Source of the DNA: Polyangiaceae bacterium
GTDB taxonomy: Bacteria > Myxococcota_A > Polyangia > Polyangiales > Polyangiaceae
DNA: 64,000 nt
NCBI GenBank assembly: GCA_020633205.1
Contig: JACKEB010000014.1
Span: 62,001 to 126,000 of the forward strand
Reading direction: 5' to 3'
The number at the start of each line of letters is the position of its first letter. The first letter of the stretch is position 1. The position numbers were made by a program, and so were the translations under genes. This document shows positions 52,437-61,258 of the stretch, piece by piece. A model generated the notes under the pieces. That model did not search any database, was not told the origin of the DNA, and saw only the letters and a program-made list of their open reading frames with translations.

Positions 52437-52832
52437 TCAGTCTCGCTGTTGCTTCAGCCAGGCGTGCAGTTCGCGCAGAGCCGCGAGGTCCTCCGCATCG
52501 TCCCCGACGCCAACCGCCAGGTAGAGTTCCGTCGCTCGCGTGCGCCGCTGCTTCGCCAGGTAGGGGCGATCCATGCGCTCGAAGGTACGTGCTTCGATGG
52601 TCATCACCCGCGCCAACGTGCGCACGACTTCCGGGGGCCCGAGCAGCGTGACCAGGGTCTTGATGTCCAAGGTCTCGAACGTCTGCCGATCGACGCGCAG
52701 CAAGTCCAGGTAGGCTTCAGACAGCGCTTCCAGCGCTCGCGTGTCTTCCCCCTTGGCTTGATAGCCCAGGGCGCGAGCGATCGCCTGCATCGCCTTCTCG
52801 ATGATGCGCATGACGAAGTCCTGCTTCAGCAT
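52437..52832 (-). CDS. DUF6483-family protein
   Basis: The 131-residue protein opens MLKQDFVMRIIEKAMQAIAR, followed by a helical region with ALEALSEAYLDLLRVDRQTF and a final LYLAVGVGDDAEDLAALREL. This pattern matches what I know as DUF6483, a small helical family without assigned function. It is cytoplasmic by sequence. It lies about 100 bases upstream of the histone-fold gene on the same strand, so co-transcription is possible. An all-helical TPR-like or scaffolding role is a guess. Confidence 0.78.
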   Translation of the reverse strand: MLKQDFVMRIIEKAMQAIARALGYQAKGEDTRALEALSEAYLDLLRVDRQTFETLDIKTLVTLLGPPEVVRTLARVMTIEARTFERMDRPYLAKQRRTRATELYLAVGVGDDAEDLAALRELHAWLKQQRD

Positions 52833-52914
52833 GCGCCGATGGTAGTCCCGCTGCGCGGGTTGGCCATGGAAAGCGGCAGGTCAGCGCCTTCAGCACGAGC
52901 GAAGCACTGCGTGC

Positions 52915-54306
52915 TTATTGGAGGTGAACTACCCGCACCCGATGGTTTCCGCTGTCATCACCGCGATTGCCATCAGCGACGTAGAGCGTGCTGCCATCGC
53001 TGCTCACGCTGATGCCTTCCATCCCGTAAAACTCGGCGGTGAGCGGTGTCGAGGAGTCCATCCAGCCTTGGGTACCGTCGCCCGCGATGGTGGTCACTTG
53101 CCCGCCAGAGATCTTGCGCAGCACGTTCCCACCGGTTTCGCTGACGTAGACGTTACCGCTGCCGTCCACGGTGAGTCCCTGGGGGGCGTTGAAAGCGGCG
53201 CTTGCGAGAACACCGTCGGTGGTTGCTGCGCTGCCGTCACCTGCGAAGGTGCTTACGACGCCGGCAAGTGTTACCTTGCGGATCACATTGTTGTCCCGAT
53301 CGGCGACCAAGATCTCGTCACCGCTCAGCACCGCCACAGCATAGGGTGTGTTGAAGCGCGCGGCGGTACCCGTGTCATTGACGAGGCCGCTCTGAGCGCT
53401 GTCAGAGCCGGCGAGTGGCGTGATGACCTTGCTCGTCGGATCGAAAATCCCGATCCGCTGCTCGAGGAAAAATGACATCACCACGCGGCCGTCACTCAGC
53501 GTTGCGAGCCCACGAGCGCGTCCAGAGTCGTCGACCTGCAGAGTGGCGCTACCGCTGGAGTCCACGCGCCAGAGTGCACCACCGCTGCCAAAGGTGGAGT
53601 TGTAGTCAGTCTGCACGAGCAGATCGCCGCCGCTCAAGAACGTGAGCCCAAACGGCCGCGCGAAGCTGCTCGCCTGGACGAACGTCGTGACGTCACCGCT
53701 TGTGGTGACCTTGCGGATCAGCCCGTTGTCGAAGTCTGCGACGTACAGGCGATCGCTGGGGCCTAGCAGTACGTTGACGGGGTTGTTGAAGTGGGCGAAG
53801 TCCCGTGTGCCGTCCTGTTTGCCGGACACGCCATCTCCCGCCAATGTCTCGGCGCCAACGCCAGTGAGCGGCGGCAAGTTCGTGGCAGGAGAGCCCGCGG
53901 CGCCGCCGGTGCCTGCCGCGCCGCCGGTGCCTGCCGCGCCGCCGGTGCCTGCCGCGCCGCCGGTGCCTGCCGTGCCCGCGCTGCCGGCTGCGCCCGAGCT
54001 GCCTGCAGTTCCACTCGTACCCGCACTGCCTGATGTCCCGCCCGTGCCGCCCATACCAGCAGCGCCGGAGGTGCCAGCACTTCCCGCGGCCCCTCCAGTG
54101 GTGTTGCCTGCGCTCCCACCGCTGGCGGCCATACCACCGCTGCCTGAGTTCCCAGTTCCTCCGCTGGCGGCCGTGCCACCGCTACCTGCAGACCCCGCGG
54201 AACCGCCGGTCCCCCCGGAACCCCCCGTGCCGCCGTCATCACCACCGCACGCGACCAAGAGGAGGGCGAGCACCAGGGACGTTGATCCAGATCGCATGGC
54301 GCGCAT
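52915..54306 (-). CDS. NHL-repeat beta-propeller lipoprotein
   Basis: I start at the ATG at 54306 (MRAMRSGSTSLVLALLLVAC; a second ATG at 54297 is also possible), giving a lipoprotein signal; the longer frame to 54501 is not signal-like. The 463-residue protein has a Gly/Ala/Ser/Thr-rich spacer of about 120 residues, then an NHL-type propeller with repeats such as FNNPVNVLLGPSDRLYVADF, FNTPYAVAVLSGDEILVADR and FNAPQGLTVDGSGNVYVSET. NHL proteins bind proteins or sugars or act as hydrolases on the surface. The spacer includes four perfect 18-base DNA repeats (53900-53971). It is expected to be surface-exposed. Confidence 0.9.
   Translation of the reverse strand: MRAMRSGSTSLVLALLLVACGGDDGGTGGSGGTGGSAGSAGSGGTAASGGTGNSGSGGMAASGGSAGNTTGGAAGSAGTSGAAGMGGTGGTSGSAGTSGTAGSSGAAGSAGTAGTGGAAGTGGAAGTGGAAGTGGAAGSPATNLPPLTGVGAETLAGDGVSGKQDGTRDFAHFNNPVNVLLGPSDRLYVADFDNGLIRKVTTSGDVTTFVQASSFARPFGLTFLSGGDLLVQTDYNSTFGSGGALWRVDSSGSATLQVDDSGRARGLATLSDGRVVMSFFLEQRIGIFDPTSKVITPLAGSDSAQSGLVNDTGTAARFNTPYAVAVLSGDEILVADRDNNVIRKVTLAGVVSTFAGDGSAATTDGVLASAAFNAPQGLTVDGSGNVYVSETGGNVLRKISGGQVTTIAGDGTQGWMDSSTPLTAEFYGMEGISVSSDGSTLYVADGNRGDDSGNHRVRVVHLQ
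53900..53971. repeat. Four perfect 18-bp tandem repeats inside the NHL lipoprotein spacer
   Basis: GCGCCGCCGGTGCCTGCC is repeated four times without a mismatch, encoding AGTGGA units on the minus strand. Length variation would only shorten or extend the spacer. Confidence 0.95.
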
Positions 54307-54731
54307 TCTACGCTGGACTCGGACCTGATGCTTGGTTGCTTGCATTCGTTTCTCGAGAATGGCTGAGATGAGCACTTCTGAACAATCGCTTGAAGTTTTC
54401 GATGCGTGGGTAAGTGGTGACGTGGCGGTGCGGTTCTCACGAAGCGTGCCGCGCTCACGAAGCGTGCCGCGCTCACGAAGCGTGCCGCGCTCAAGAAGCA
54501 TTGCCGCGTGCTTTGCCGATTCGGCTTGGTGCCCTCCCCATTGCCGCAGCGAGTGCGGACGTTAGCACTTTCGGACTGAAGGCCGAAACGGGAGGCGTAT
54601 GCATGCGGAAACGCCGCGCGCGCTTCGTGGAATCGCGTGCAGGTCACGGTGCGGCGCTTGGGCTCACCGGCCGGGCGGTGTAGCATGCGGCCTCAAAGTC
54701 CGTTGCTCAGCCCATAACTAGTCGAGATTAC
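54307..54731. other. Gap between NHL lipoprotein and acyl-CoA dehydrogenase genes
   Basis: I see no gene here; it holds the divergent promoters. Its main structure is the 18-bp tandem repeat at 54441-54494, and a copy of CGGAAACGC (reverse of the 11.3 kb motif) at about 54606. Confidence 0.5.
54441..54494. repeat. Three tandem 18-bp units
   Basis: GAAGCGTGCCGCGCTCAC occurs at 54441 and 54459 and, with a last-base change, at 54477. It is intergenic. Confidence 0.93.
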
Positions 54732-55943
54732 ATGGATTTTAAGCACGCCCCCAGGGTCGTTGAGTTGCTCCAGCAGGTGCAGGATTTCATGCAAAGCCAC
54801 GTCTACCCAGCGGAGGCTGAGTTTGAAGCCGCCCTGGATCGTCAGTCGACGCGTTGGCAGGTGCCAAGCCTGATGGAGGAACTCAAGGCCAAGGCCAAGC
54901 AAGCGGGCCTCTGGAACCTGTTTCTACCGGAAAGCGATTACGGGGCGGGTCTGAGCAACGTGGAGTACGCCCCGCTCTGCGAAGTGATGGGCCGTTCCTT
55001 CATCGCGCCCGAGGTGTTCAACTGTAACGCCCCTGACACTGGCAACATGGAAGTGCTGGTACGTTACGGGACACCCGAGCAGCAGAAGCAGTGGCTCGAG
55101 CCGCTGCTCAACGGTGAGATTCGCTCATGTTTCGCGATGACGGAACCCGAAGTCGCTTCCAGTGACGCGACGAATATACGCGCGGAAATCCGCGCGGATG
55201 GGGATGAGTACGTGCTGCGTGGGCGCAAGTGGTTCACCAGTGGGGCGGGGGATCCCCGCTGCAAGATTTGCATCTTCATGGGCAAGACGGATCCCTCCGC
55301 GCCCCGGCACCAGCAACAGAGCATGGTGCTCGTGCCGATGGACGCCCCGGGCGTTAACGTCGAGCGCATGCTCCATGTTTTCGGCTACGATGATGCGCCC
55401 CACGGCCACGCAGAGGTCACGTTCGATGGCGTGAGAGTGCCCAAGTCCAACATCTTGCTTGGCGAGGGGCGTGGCTTCGAGATTGCGCAAGGGCGTCTAG
55501 GGCCGGGACGTATCCACCACTGCATGCGTACCATCGGCATGGCGGAGCGTGCTCTGGAAGCGCTTTGCAAGCGTGCCAACCAGCGTGAAGCCTTCGGCAA
55601 GCGGCTGGCGGAGATGGGTGTCACTCAGCAGATCGTTGCTGAGTGCCGTATGGAAATCGATCAGGCTCGGCTGCTCACGCTGCACGCCGCCTGGAAGATG
55701 GACCAAGCGGGCAACAAGGTGGCACGCTCGGAGATCGCTCAGATCAAGGTGGCCGCGCCACGCATGGCCCTTGCGGTGATCGACCGCGCGATTCAGGTCC
55801 ACGGTGGGGCAGGCGTTTCCCAGGATTTCTTCCTGGCTCGCGCCTACTCGCATATTCGGACGCTGCGTCTGGCGGATGGGCCCGACGAGGTGCACTTGGC
55901 GCAGGTTGGCAAGTTGGAGTTGAGAAAATTCCCCGCGGAATGA
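54732..55943 (+). CDS. Acyl-CoA dehydrogenase family protein
   Basis: The 403-residue protein has the ACAD layout: an N-terminal helical domain, FAMTEPEVASSDATNIRAE and GRKWFTSGAGDPRCK in the FAD-contacting beta domain, then LGPGRIHHCMRTIGMAERAL and IQVHGGAGVSQDFFLARAYSH in the C-terminal helical domain. The pattern resembles ACAD10/ACAD11-like and bacterial long-chain members. It should oxidise an acyl-CoA with FAD and pass electrons to an electron-transfer flavoprotein in the cytoplasm. Chain length is unknown. It is monocistronic, convergent with the di-haem lipoprotein gene. Confidence 0.95.
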   Translation: MDFKHAPRVVELLQQVQDFMQSHVYPAEAEFEAALDRQSTRWQVPSLMEELKAKAKQAGLWNLFLPESDYGAGLSNVEYAPLCEVMGRSFIAPEVFNCNAPDTGNMEVLVRYGTPEQQKQWLEPLLNGEIRSCFAMTEPEVASSDATNIRAEIRADGDEYVLRGRKWFTSGAGDPRCKICIFMGKTDPSAPRHQQQSMVLVPMDAPGVNVERMLHVFGYDDAPHGHAEVTFDGVRVPKSNILLGEGRGFEIAQGRLGPGRIHHCMRTIGMAERALEALCKRANQREAFGKRLAEMGVTQQIVAECRMEIDQARLLTLHAAWKMDQAGNKVARSEIAQIKVAAPRMALAVIDRAIQVHGGAGVSQDFFLARAYSHIRTLRLADGPDEVHLAQVGKLELRKFPAE

Positions 55944-55969
55944 ACCCCGCTGCATCGAACCCGGGCCGC

Positions 55970-58189
55970 CTAGGGCTCGAGGTCGTCGAGGGTGAGTAGG
56001 TAAGCTTCCAAGTCGTCGATCTGCATCGCGCTCAGCTGAGAAGTGGTGCCGTGAAGGTCGCCTGCATTGCGCGTGGTGAGCACCTCCCGCAGCGTCGGCG
56101 CGGAGCCGTCGTGCAGGTACGGCGCGCTCTTCCACAAGCCTCGAAGGCTGGGCGTGTCGACGCCAATCAGCGCCCCGCCGAGTCGCGAGCCGCTGCCAGC
56201 GCCGAGCGTTCCCACGTCGTGCAGGCGTGGCACTTGTCCCGGGTCGAAGCCGCTGTCGCTGAAGGTGGGACCGGAGTGACAGCTGCTGCAGCCGGTCTGG
56301 GCGGACTCGAAGAGTTGCCTGCCGCGCTCTCGCGATGCTTCCCAGTCGCTGTTGCCTGTCTGCCGATAGGGGCTCGTGCCCCAGCCACTCAGGCTGTTCA
56401 CGTAGGCGGCTAGGGCGTCCAGGTCTTCGCTCAGTCCCGCCTTCGGGTCCCCGAGCGGTGTGTCCGTAGTTCCCATGTGGAATAGCGAGTCCGCCAGGAA
56501 GCCTGTGCCTTGCTGCGGCCCACGGATGTCGTGCTCGAAATCTTGAACTTCGTCGAAGTTTGCAGACCAGTGCAAGGCGCCCGAGCCTGTGCCGGCGCGT
56601 CCTCTCAGCGGAATGGTATTGCGCAGCCCTTCGCCGCGCCCGCTGAAGTCCCACACCAGGTTGTCGCCTTCGCCATCCAGATGACAACTCGCACACGCGA
56701 GATAGCTGGACTTGCTCATGCGTGGATCCACCGCCGCGTAGAAGATCTGTTTGCCTCGCAAGACCTGGCTACTCAGCGCTTCGGATTCGATCGTCTTGCC
56801 TTCAGCGAGCAGTGTTGGATCGCCTTGACCAAGGCTAGACACGTCGTAGACGCGCACGCTTCGTGACATGAAGCCGTGCACGTACAGGCGCTGCCCGTCG
56901 CGGCTCAAGGCTAGTCCCTGGGGTGCCTGACCCACGTCACGAATCGAACCAGCCATGTCGAGGGTGAAAGCGTCGAGCACGATCACGCGTTCGCTGCCTT
57001 GGATCGCAACGTAGGCGAGTCCGCCTTCTGGGGAGAATACCAGCGCGGAGGCCATGTCCAGGTCGTCAAAGGCATAGCGCCCCGCCGCGCGCTCGACGGG
57101 GAGATCGCTTTGGGTACTCGGTACGTCGAGCACGCTCAGCATGGCGCGAGCCGTGGTGTCGAAGGTCAGATCTTTTCCCGTAAGGAATATGCCGGTTCGG
57201 TCGTTGGCCTTCAACGAAGGCAGCCAGGCCTGCGAGCCGCTGGGAGTCAGGACCACCTGGTTCATGAAGCTAGGCACACCGTCGTTGTTGGTGTCGCTGT
57301 TCAAGCCGAGCTCGGGAGGGAGCTGCAGGCTCCGAGGCTCGCCGAGCTCCCCGGCTCTCGGGCTTGAGACCTGCGACAATCGCGCGCCGTCTTTCCCTGC
57401 GCGCCAGTGAGTCAGAAACAGTCGCCCATCTGGTAGCATCCCAAGCCCGCGTGGGTCCGGCAGTGTCGCCGCGCTCTGGGTGACGCCGGAGCCACCGACG
57501 GCGATGCTCGAGACGCCCCCTCGGCCTTGCTCCGAGACGTAGAAGTAGTGCCCGCGCGGATCGGCGATGATGCCAAATGGAGCGCTTCCGGGAGGCAATG
57601 CAGTGCGCTTCGCATCCGAAGGCACGAGGCGCTCCAGCTGCCACACTTCGCTGCTGTCTTGACAGGTCACGCCGACGAACGCTCCACTCAGCGCCAGCGT
57701 GCGTGGATGCTTGCACACGGGGAACTCGCGGAGCAGCTCCAGAGTCTGCGCGTTCATCAGGGAGATGCTGTCGTTGTCCGGATTGACCACCCACAGGCGC
57801 TCACCCTCCGGCTCGAGTGCGATGGTACTCGAGTGCGTTGGAGCGCTCGCCAACGGTTCACGCACGACAAGCAGGCTTCGCGAACGCGTCTCGGAGTCGT
57901 TTTGCCCTGCGGATGTGACCCTGGCGCTCACGAGGAAGTGACCAGGAGCTGTGTAGGTGTGGCACTCGCTCTCCGTCTCTTCACCGTCGCCCCAGTAATA
58001 GATGCGCTCGGCGTTGCTTGGAGTGACCTCCAGGCTGAAGCAGACGTCCTGCCCAACGTAGCCGAGCTCTGGGCCGCTCAGTTCGCCGACCTGCAAGCGA
58101 GGCGAGCCGGTCTGCTTGGGTTCGGAGTCGCCGCAGGCTGCTGCGAGTGCCAGCGTTACGGATCCAGCGAACAACAAGCGGCGTTTCAT
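55970..58189 (-). CDS. Di-haem (MauG/cytochrome c peroxidase-like) lipoprotein with PKD-like domain and YVTN-type propeller
   Basis: The 739-residue protein begins MKRRLLFAGSVTLALAAAC, a lipoprotein signal. Residues about 30-110 look like an Ig/PKD fold (YYWGDGEETESECHTYTAPG). A YVTN/NHL-like propeller follows (RLWVVNPDNDSISLMNAQTL, YVAIQGSERVIVLDAF). The C-terminal third has two c-type haem motifs, CASCH at about 500 and CSSCH at about 635, with GRAGTGSGALHWSANFDEVQ and PSLRGLWKSAPYLHDGSAPT, typical of di-haem peroxidase/MauG-like domains. It should be anchored and reduce peroxide or oxidise a partner outside. Its ATG is two bases from the stop of the LVIVD-protein gene, so the two are coupled. 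Confidence 0.88.
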   Translation of the reverse strand: MKRRLLFAGSVTLALAAACGDSEPKQTGSPRLQVGELSGPELGYVGQDVCFSLEVTPSNAERIYYWGDGEETESECHTYTAPGHFLVSARVTSAGQNDSETRSRSLLVVREPLASAPTHSSTIALEPEGERLWVVNPDNDSISLMNAQTLELLREFPVCKHPRTLALSGAFVGVTCQDSSEVWQLERLVPSDAKRTALPPGSAPFGIIADPRGHYFYVSEQGRGGVSSIAVGGSGVTQSAATLPDPRGLGMLPDGRLFLTHWRAGKDGARLSQVSSPRAGELGEPRSLQLPPELGLNSDTNNDGVPSFMNQVVLTPSGSQAWLPSLKANDRTGIFLTGKDLTFDTTARAMLSVLDVPSTQSDLPVERAAGRYAFDDLDMASALVFSPEGGLAYVAIQGSERVIVLDAFTLDMAGSIRDVGQAPQGLALSRDGQRLYVHGFMSRSVRVYDVSSLGQGDPTLLAEGKTIESEALSSQVLRGKQIFYAAVDPRMSKSSYLACASCHLDGEGDNLVWDFSGRGEGLRNTIPLRGRAGTGSGALHWSANFDEVQDFEHDIRGPQQGTGFLADSLFHMGTTDTPLGDPKAGLSEDLDALAAYVNSLSGWGTSPYRQTGNSDWEASRERGRQLFESAQTGCSSCHSGPTFSDSGFDPGQVPRLHDVGTLGAGSGSRLGGALIGVDTPSLRGLWKSAPYLHDGSAPTLREVLTTRNAGDLHGTTSQLSAMQIDDLEAYLLTLDDLEP

Positions 58190-58191
58190 GT

Positions 58192-59748
58192 TCAGTCTGA
58201 GGTGGTGAAGCTCGAGCGGAACTCTTCGCTGGTCGGATTACCCAGGTAGTCGGTGATGCCGCCCGCCGGAATCACGACCTCGTAGCTCGTGCGCGGCTCG
58301 AGCGGCTCGGCGGGCCAGAAGTTCAAGATCCCTTCCTGACCCGAATAGTAACCGGCTAGCGGCTTCGAGCAGCCCGACTTGAAAACTTGGAATGACCCTT
58401 CGAAAACGCTTCCTAGTTCAACGAACTCGCTGAGGGTGATACCTATGCGCGCGCTGGTCCGGACCCCCACAGCATTCGCGCTCGGATTCACCATCGTAAC
58501 CTGCGGTCCTTGAGTATCCGGGGCGCTGTCCAATGCAAACACCTGGCTCGCACGCCCTTCGACCGCGCCGTCTGGGTAAGCGTCAGTCTTGTCGCTCTCG
58601 TCACTTGCCGCGATCACCACGTTGCCTAGGGGAACCAACGTGTCGAAGTCGCCCGGGTCGCTCTCTAGGTCCCCCTCCGCTTGTAGATGGAAGGTATGTT
58701 CCAGCACGACTTGGGTCGGGTTCGAAACATCGAACACATCTCCAAAGTTGCTTTCGCCGACGAACGCCCGCTGATCTTTGATGAAGACGTAGCCGCCGTT
58801 GCTGTTCGGAGGGCTGTTGCCCCCGAGGTAGCTCGGAGCTGAGGTGTTCGCGATGTCGTAGACGATCAGTCCGCCACCGCCGCCCTTGCGGGCGTACCAC
58901 ATCTTGTCGCCGTTCAGGTGCGAGTGATAGACCTCCCGCGGGGTACCGGTCTCGTCAGTTACTTCGAATGTGCCGCCGGGAATCGGCGCTGGCGTCGTCG
59001 GATCGCTGATGTCGAGCAACGTGGTGCGCGTGCCTTCAGCGGCGCTCACCGCCATTAAATTCCCCACGGCAAATATGGCGCCGGCACGCAGGGGCAACTC
59101 GAAGTTGTACGTCCCCACCAGCTCCGGATTCAGCGGGTCGCTGGCGTCGACGATGTAGAGCCCGTTGTCCGCTCCGGCGACATACACGTACGGTGCCTGC
59201 CAGAATAGACTCATCACCACCCGGGCGTAGGCGTCTGGGTAGAACACGCCTGGTAGCTCGATGGTCGAGCCGAACACCGGATTGGTGACGTCGGAGATGT
59301 CCCAGAAGCTGATGCCCTTGAGATGTGTGACCGCCATCCAGCGTCCAGCGTGTTGACTCAGCCCTGTAGCATGGGTCTCACGCATGGCCACGGCATCGAC
59401 GGTGTTCAAGCGCTTGGGGGAACACGCGTCGCTGAAGTCGAAGACACTGATGCCGCCATCCGCCCACTCGGGTGCCCAGGGCATCACCAGGTAGCCATCG
59501 ATCATGAACAGACCGTTGTGATGATCCGGATCGTTCTCGCCCCCATCGAGGAACGCGCAGGGGGTGGCACTTGGTGCGGCAGAGAACGCGCCCTTCGGCC
59601 CACCCGGTCCAGAGATCGGGGTGAAGGCGTCTGGCGCTGGAGCGCCCGCCTTGCAGCTACCAGCTTCCGCGTTTCCGTCGTCGTTTCCGCCGCAACCCAC
59701 ACACAGGAGCGGTGCCAGCGCGATCGCCCAAGCGCTGGAGCGCAGCAT
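58192..59748 (-). CDS. LVIVD-repeat beta-propeller lipoprotein with Ig-like C terminus
   Basis: The start at the ATG at 59748 gives MLRSSAWAIALAPLLCVGC, a lipoprotein signal; the longer frame from 59811 is less likely. The 518-residue protein shows repeats such as GISVFDFSDACSPKRLNTVD, GISFWDISDVTNPVFGSTIE and LYIVDASDPLNPELVGTYNF, which are LVIVD-type propeller blades. A C-terminal domain of about 95 residues (TMVNPSANAVGVRTSARIGI) is like a Big_5 Ig fold. Such proteins are surface-bound with unknown targets. It is translated upstream of the di-haem lipoprotein and likely co-operates with it. Confidence 0.87.
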   Translation of the reverse strand: MLRSSAWAIALAPLLCVGCGGNDDGNAEAGSCKAGAPAPDAFTPISGPGGPKGAFSAAPSATPCAFLDGGENDPDHHNGLFMIDGYLVMPWAPEWADGGISVFDFSDACSPKRLNTVDAVAMRETHATGLSQHAGRWMAVTHLKGISFWDISDVTNPVFGSTIELPGVFYPDAYARVVMSLFWQAPYVYVAGADNGLYIVDASDPLNPELVGTYNFELPLRAGAIFAVGNLMAVSAAEGTRTTLLDISDPTTPAPIPGGTFEVTDETGTPREVYHSHLNGDKMWYARKGGGGGLIVYDIANTSAPSYLGGNSPPNSNGGYVFIKDQRAFVGESNFGDVFDVSNPTQVVLEHTFHLQAEGDLESDPGDFDTLVPLGNVVIAASDESDKTDAYPDGAVEGRASQVFALDSAPDTQGPQVTMVNPSANAVGVRTSARIGITLSEFVELGSVFEGSFQVFKSGCSKPLAGYYSGQEGILNFWPAEPLEPRTSYEVVIPAGGITDYLGNPTSEEFRSSFTTSD

Positions 59749-60103
59749 AGCGACGGAAGCCCGCGACGTAGGGACCCTCGGGCGGACTAGATGAATGAAC
59801 AGCTTCAGCACTTCGAAAACGTAACATCCCCGTTCGCTCTGGGAGGAGGCAGAGCGGTTACATCTGACGGCTTTTCCGCAGGACTACTTACGCGGCGCGT
59901 CGGCTCGTCTCCGGAGAACCCGGCGCCAGGCTCGCGGTTGCTCGCGGCGACAAGACCCTCACCCCCAGCAACGAACCCACGGTCGTTCCAGGAGTAGGCC
60001 CACGCCGCTGGTTGGAGGGGGTCGGGCTCAGAGGTTGCCGGCCACGACGATTGCCACTTTCGCGCATTCAAAAGCCGGCCGAGTCAGGATAGCGTTGCGA
60101 GCT
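59749..60103. other. Divergent gap
   Basis: No coding frame or known riboswitch is seen between the LVIVD-protein gene and the protease gene. It should hold both promoters. Confidence 0.35.
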
Positions 60104-61258
60104 ATGCCTGGGGCACCGAAGACGTCTTCCGAGAAGACGGCCGCTTGGATTGGGATCACGTTGTGGGCGCTGGGCTGTTTATTCGGCCTGATCTTCCTGT
60201 CGTGGATGTTCCTGATCTCGCCGCTGATGACGCCGTACGCCGGCGAGATCATCAAGGCGGAGATCATCGCGGCGATGTTCGCGGTCCCGGCCTGCTTGGT
60301 CTACATGACGGTGCCCTGGATCGTGGACCGCTTCGACCCGGAGCCGTGGTGGGCGCTCGCCATGGCCTTTCTCTGGGGCGCCTTGGCTGCGGCCGGTTTC
60401 GCGGGTTTGATCAACACCATCGCCGGAGCGATCGGTGAAGGCGTCGCTGGCAAAGGCGGCGGCGATTTCCTCGGGGCAGTGATCAGCGCGCCGCTGGTTG
60501 AAGAAGGCTTCAAGGGCATGGCGGTGCTCGGGATGTTCTGGTTCATGCGCCGGGAGTTCGATGGCGTGGTGGACGGCATGATTTACGGTGTGTTCGCTGC
60601 GCTCGGTTTCGCGATGACGGAGAACGTCCTCTACTACTCGAGCGCCATCGCCAAGGGATCCGTCACCGGGGCTGGCATGGGGGAGTTCACCTTCCAGTTC
60701 GTGATGCGTGGCATCCTCAAGCCTTGGGGTCACCCGCTCTACACGGCGATCACGGGTCTCGGTGTTGGGCTCGCGCGAGAGACGACCAAGGGCTGGGTCA
60801 AGTGGGCCGCGCCGATCGGCTTCTATTTCATCGCGGTGTCGATGCACGCGATGTGGAACTTCACCAGCGTGCTCAGCGGCTGGACCGGCGTGCCGCTCTT
60901 CTTCTTCCTGCTGATCATGTACTTCATCGTGCTGATCTGCTTCATGATCATGGTGTTCTGGCTGGTTGCCCGCGAGGGCAAGACACTGCGCGCCAATCTT
61001 CAGGATGAGGTCTTGATGGGCAACATGACCGCGGAAGACTTGGACCTGATCTGCTCGCCGTTCGGTCGTTTGAAGGCCCGCATGAGCAAAGGTGCCAAGG
61101 GCCACAAGATGGTCATGGTGGGCATCCGACTCGGCATGGCGAAGTGGCACGCTGCACGCGCCATGAAGGGCCAAAAGCAGACCGTGAGCATTCAGTCCAT
61201 CGTTCCCCTGCGGCAAGAACTGATCGCGCTCCGTCAAGAGCTCGCGCGTGGCTACTGA
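60104..61258 (+). CDS. PrsW-family intramembrane metalloprotease
   Basis: The ATG at 60104 (MPGAPKTSSEKTAAW) is preferred over an upstream start at 60035, which adds a non-membrane stretch. The 384-residue protein has about eight membrane segments and the PrsW/CAAX-type motifs in order: APLVEEGFKG (EExxxK), MIYGVFAALGFAMTENVLYY (ExxxY) and SMHAMWNF (the histidine). PrsW-like proteases cleave membrane proteins such as anti-sigma factors. The soluble C-terminal 100 residues are basic and helical. The following aminotransferase gene starts 11 bases inside this gene's 3' end. Confidence 0.88.
   Translation: MPGAPKTSSEKTAAWIGITLWALGCLFGLIFLSWMFLISPLMTPYAGEIIKAEIIAAMFAVPACLVYMTVPWIVDRFDPEPWWALAMAFLWGALAAAGFAGLINTIAGAIGEGVAGKGGGDFLGAVISAPLVEEGFKGMAVLGMFWFMRREFDGVVDGMIYGVFAALGFAMTENVLYYSSAIAKGSVTGAGMGEFTFQFVMRGILKPWGHPLYTAITGLGVGLARETTKGWVKWAAPIGFYFIAVSMHAMWNFTSVLSGWTGVPLFFFLLIMYFIVLICFMIMVFWLVAREGKTLRANLQDEVLMGNMTAEDLDLICSPFGRLKARMSKGAKGHKMVMVGIRLGMAKWHAARAMKGQKQTVSIQSIVPLRQELIALRQELARGY

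Noticed and set aside
55497..56696. 399-codon minus-strand frame
   Set aside because: It bridges two real genes (acyl-CoA dehydrogenase and di-haem lipoprotein) in another frame and is Arg-rich without domains.
60179..61237. 352-codon minus-strand frame opposite the PrsW-like gene
   Set aside because: It is rich in His/Asp/Arg as expected for the complement of a hydrophobic gene.
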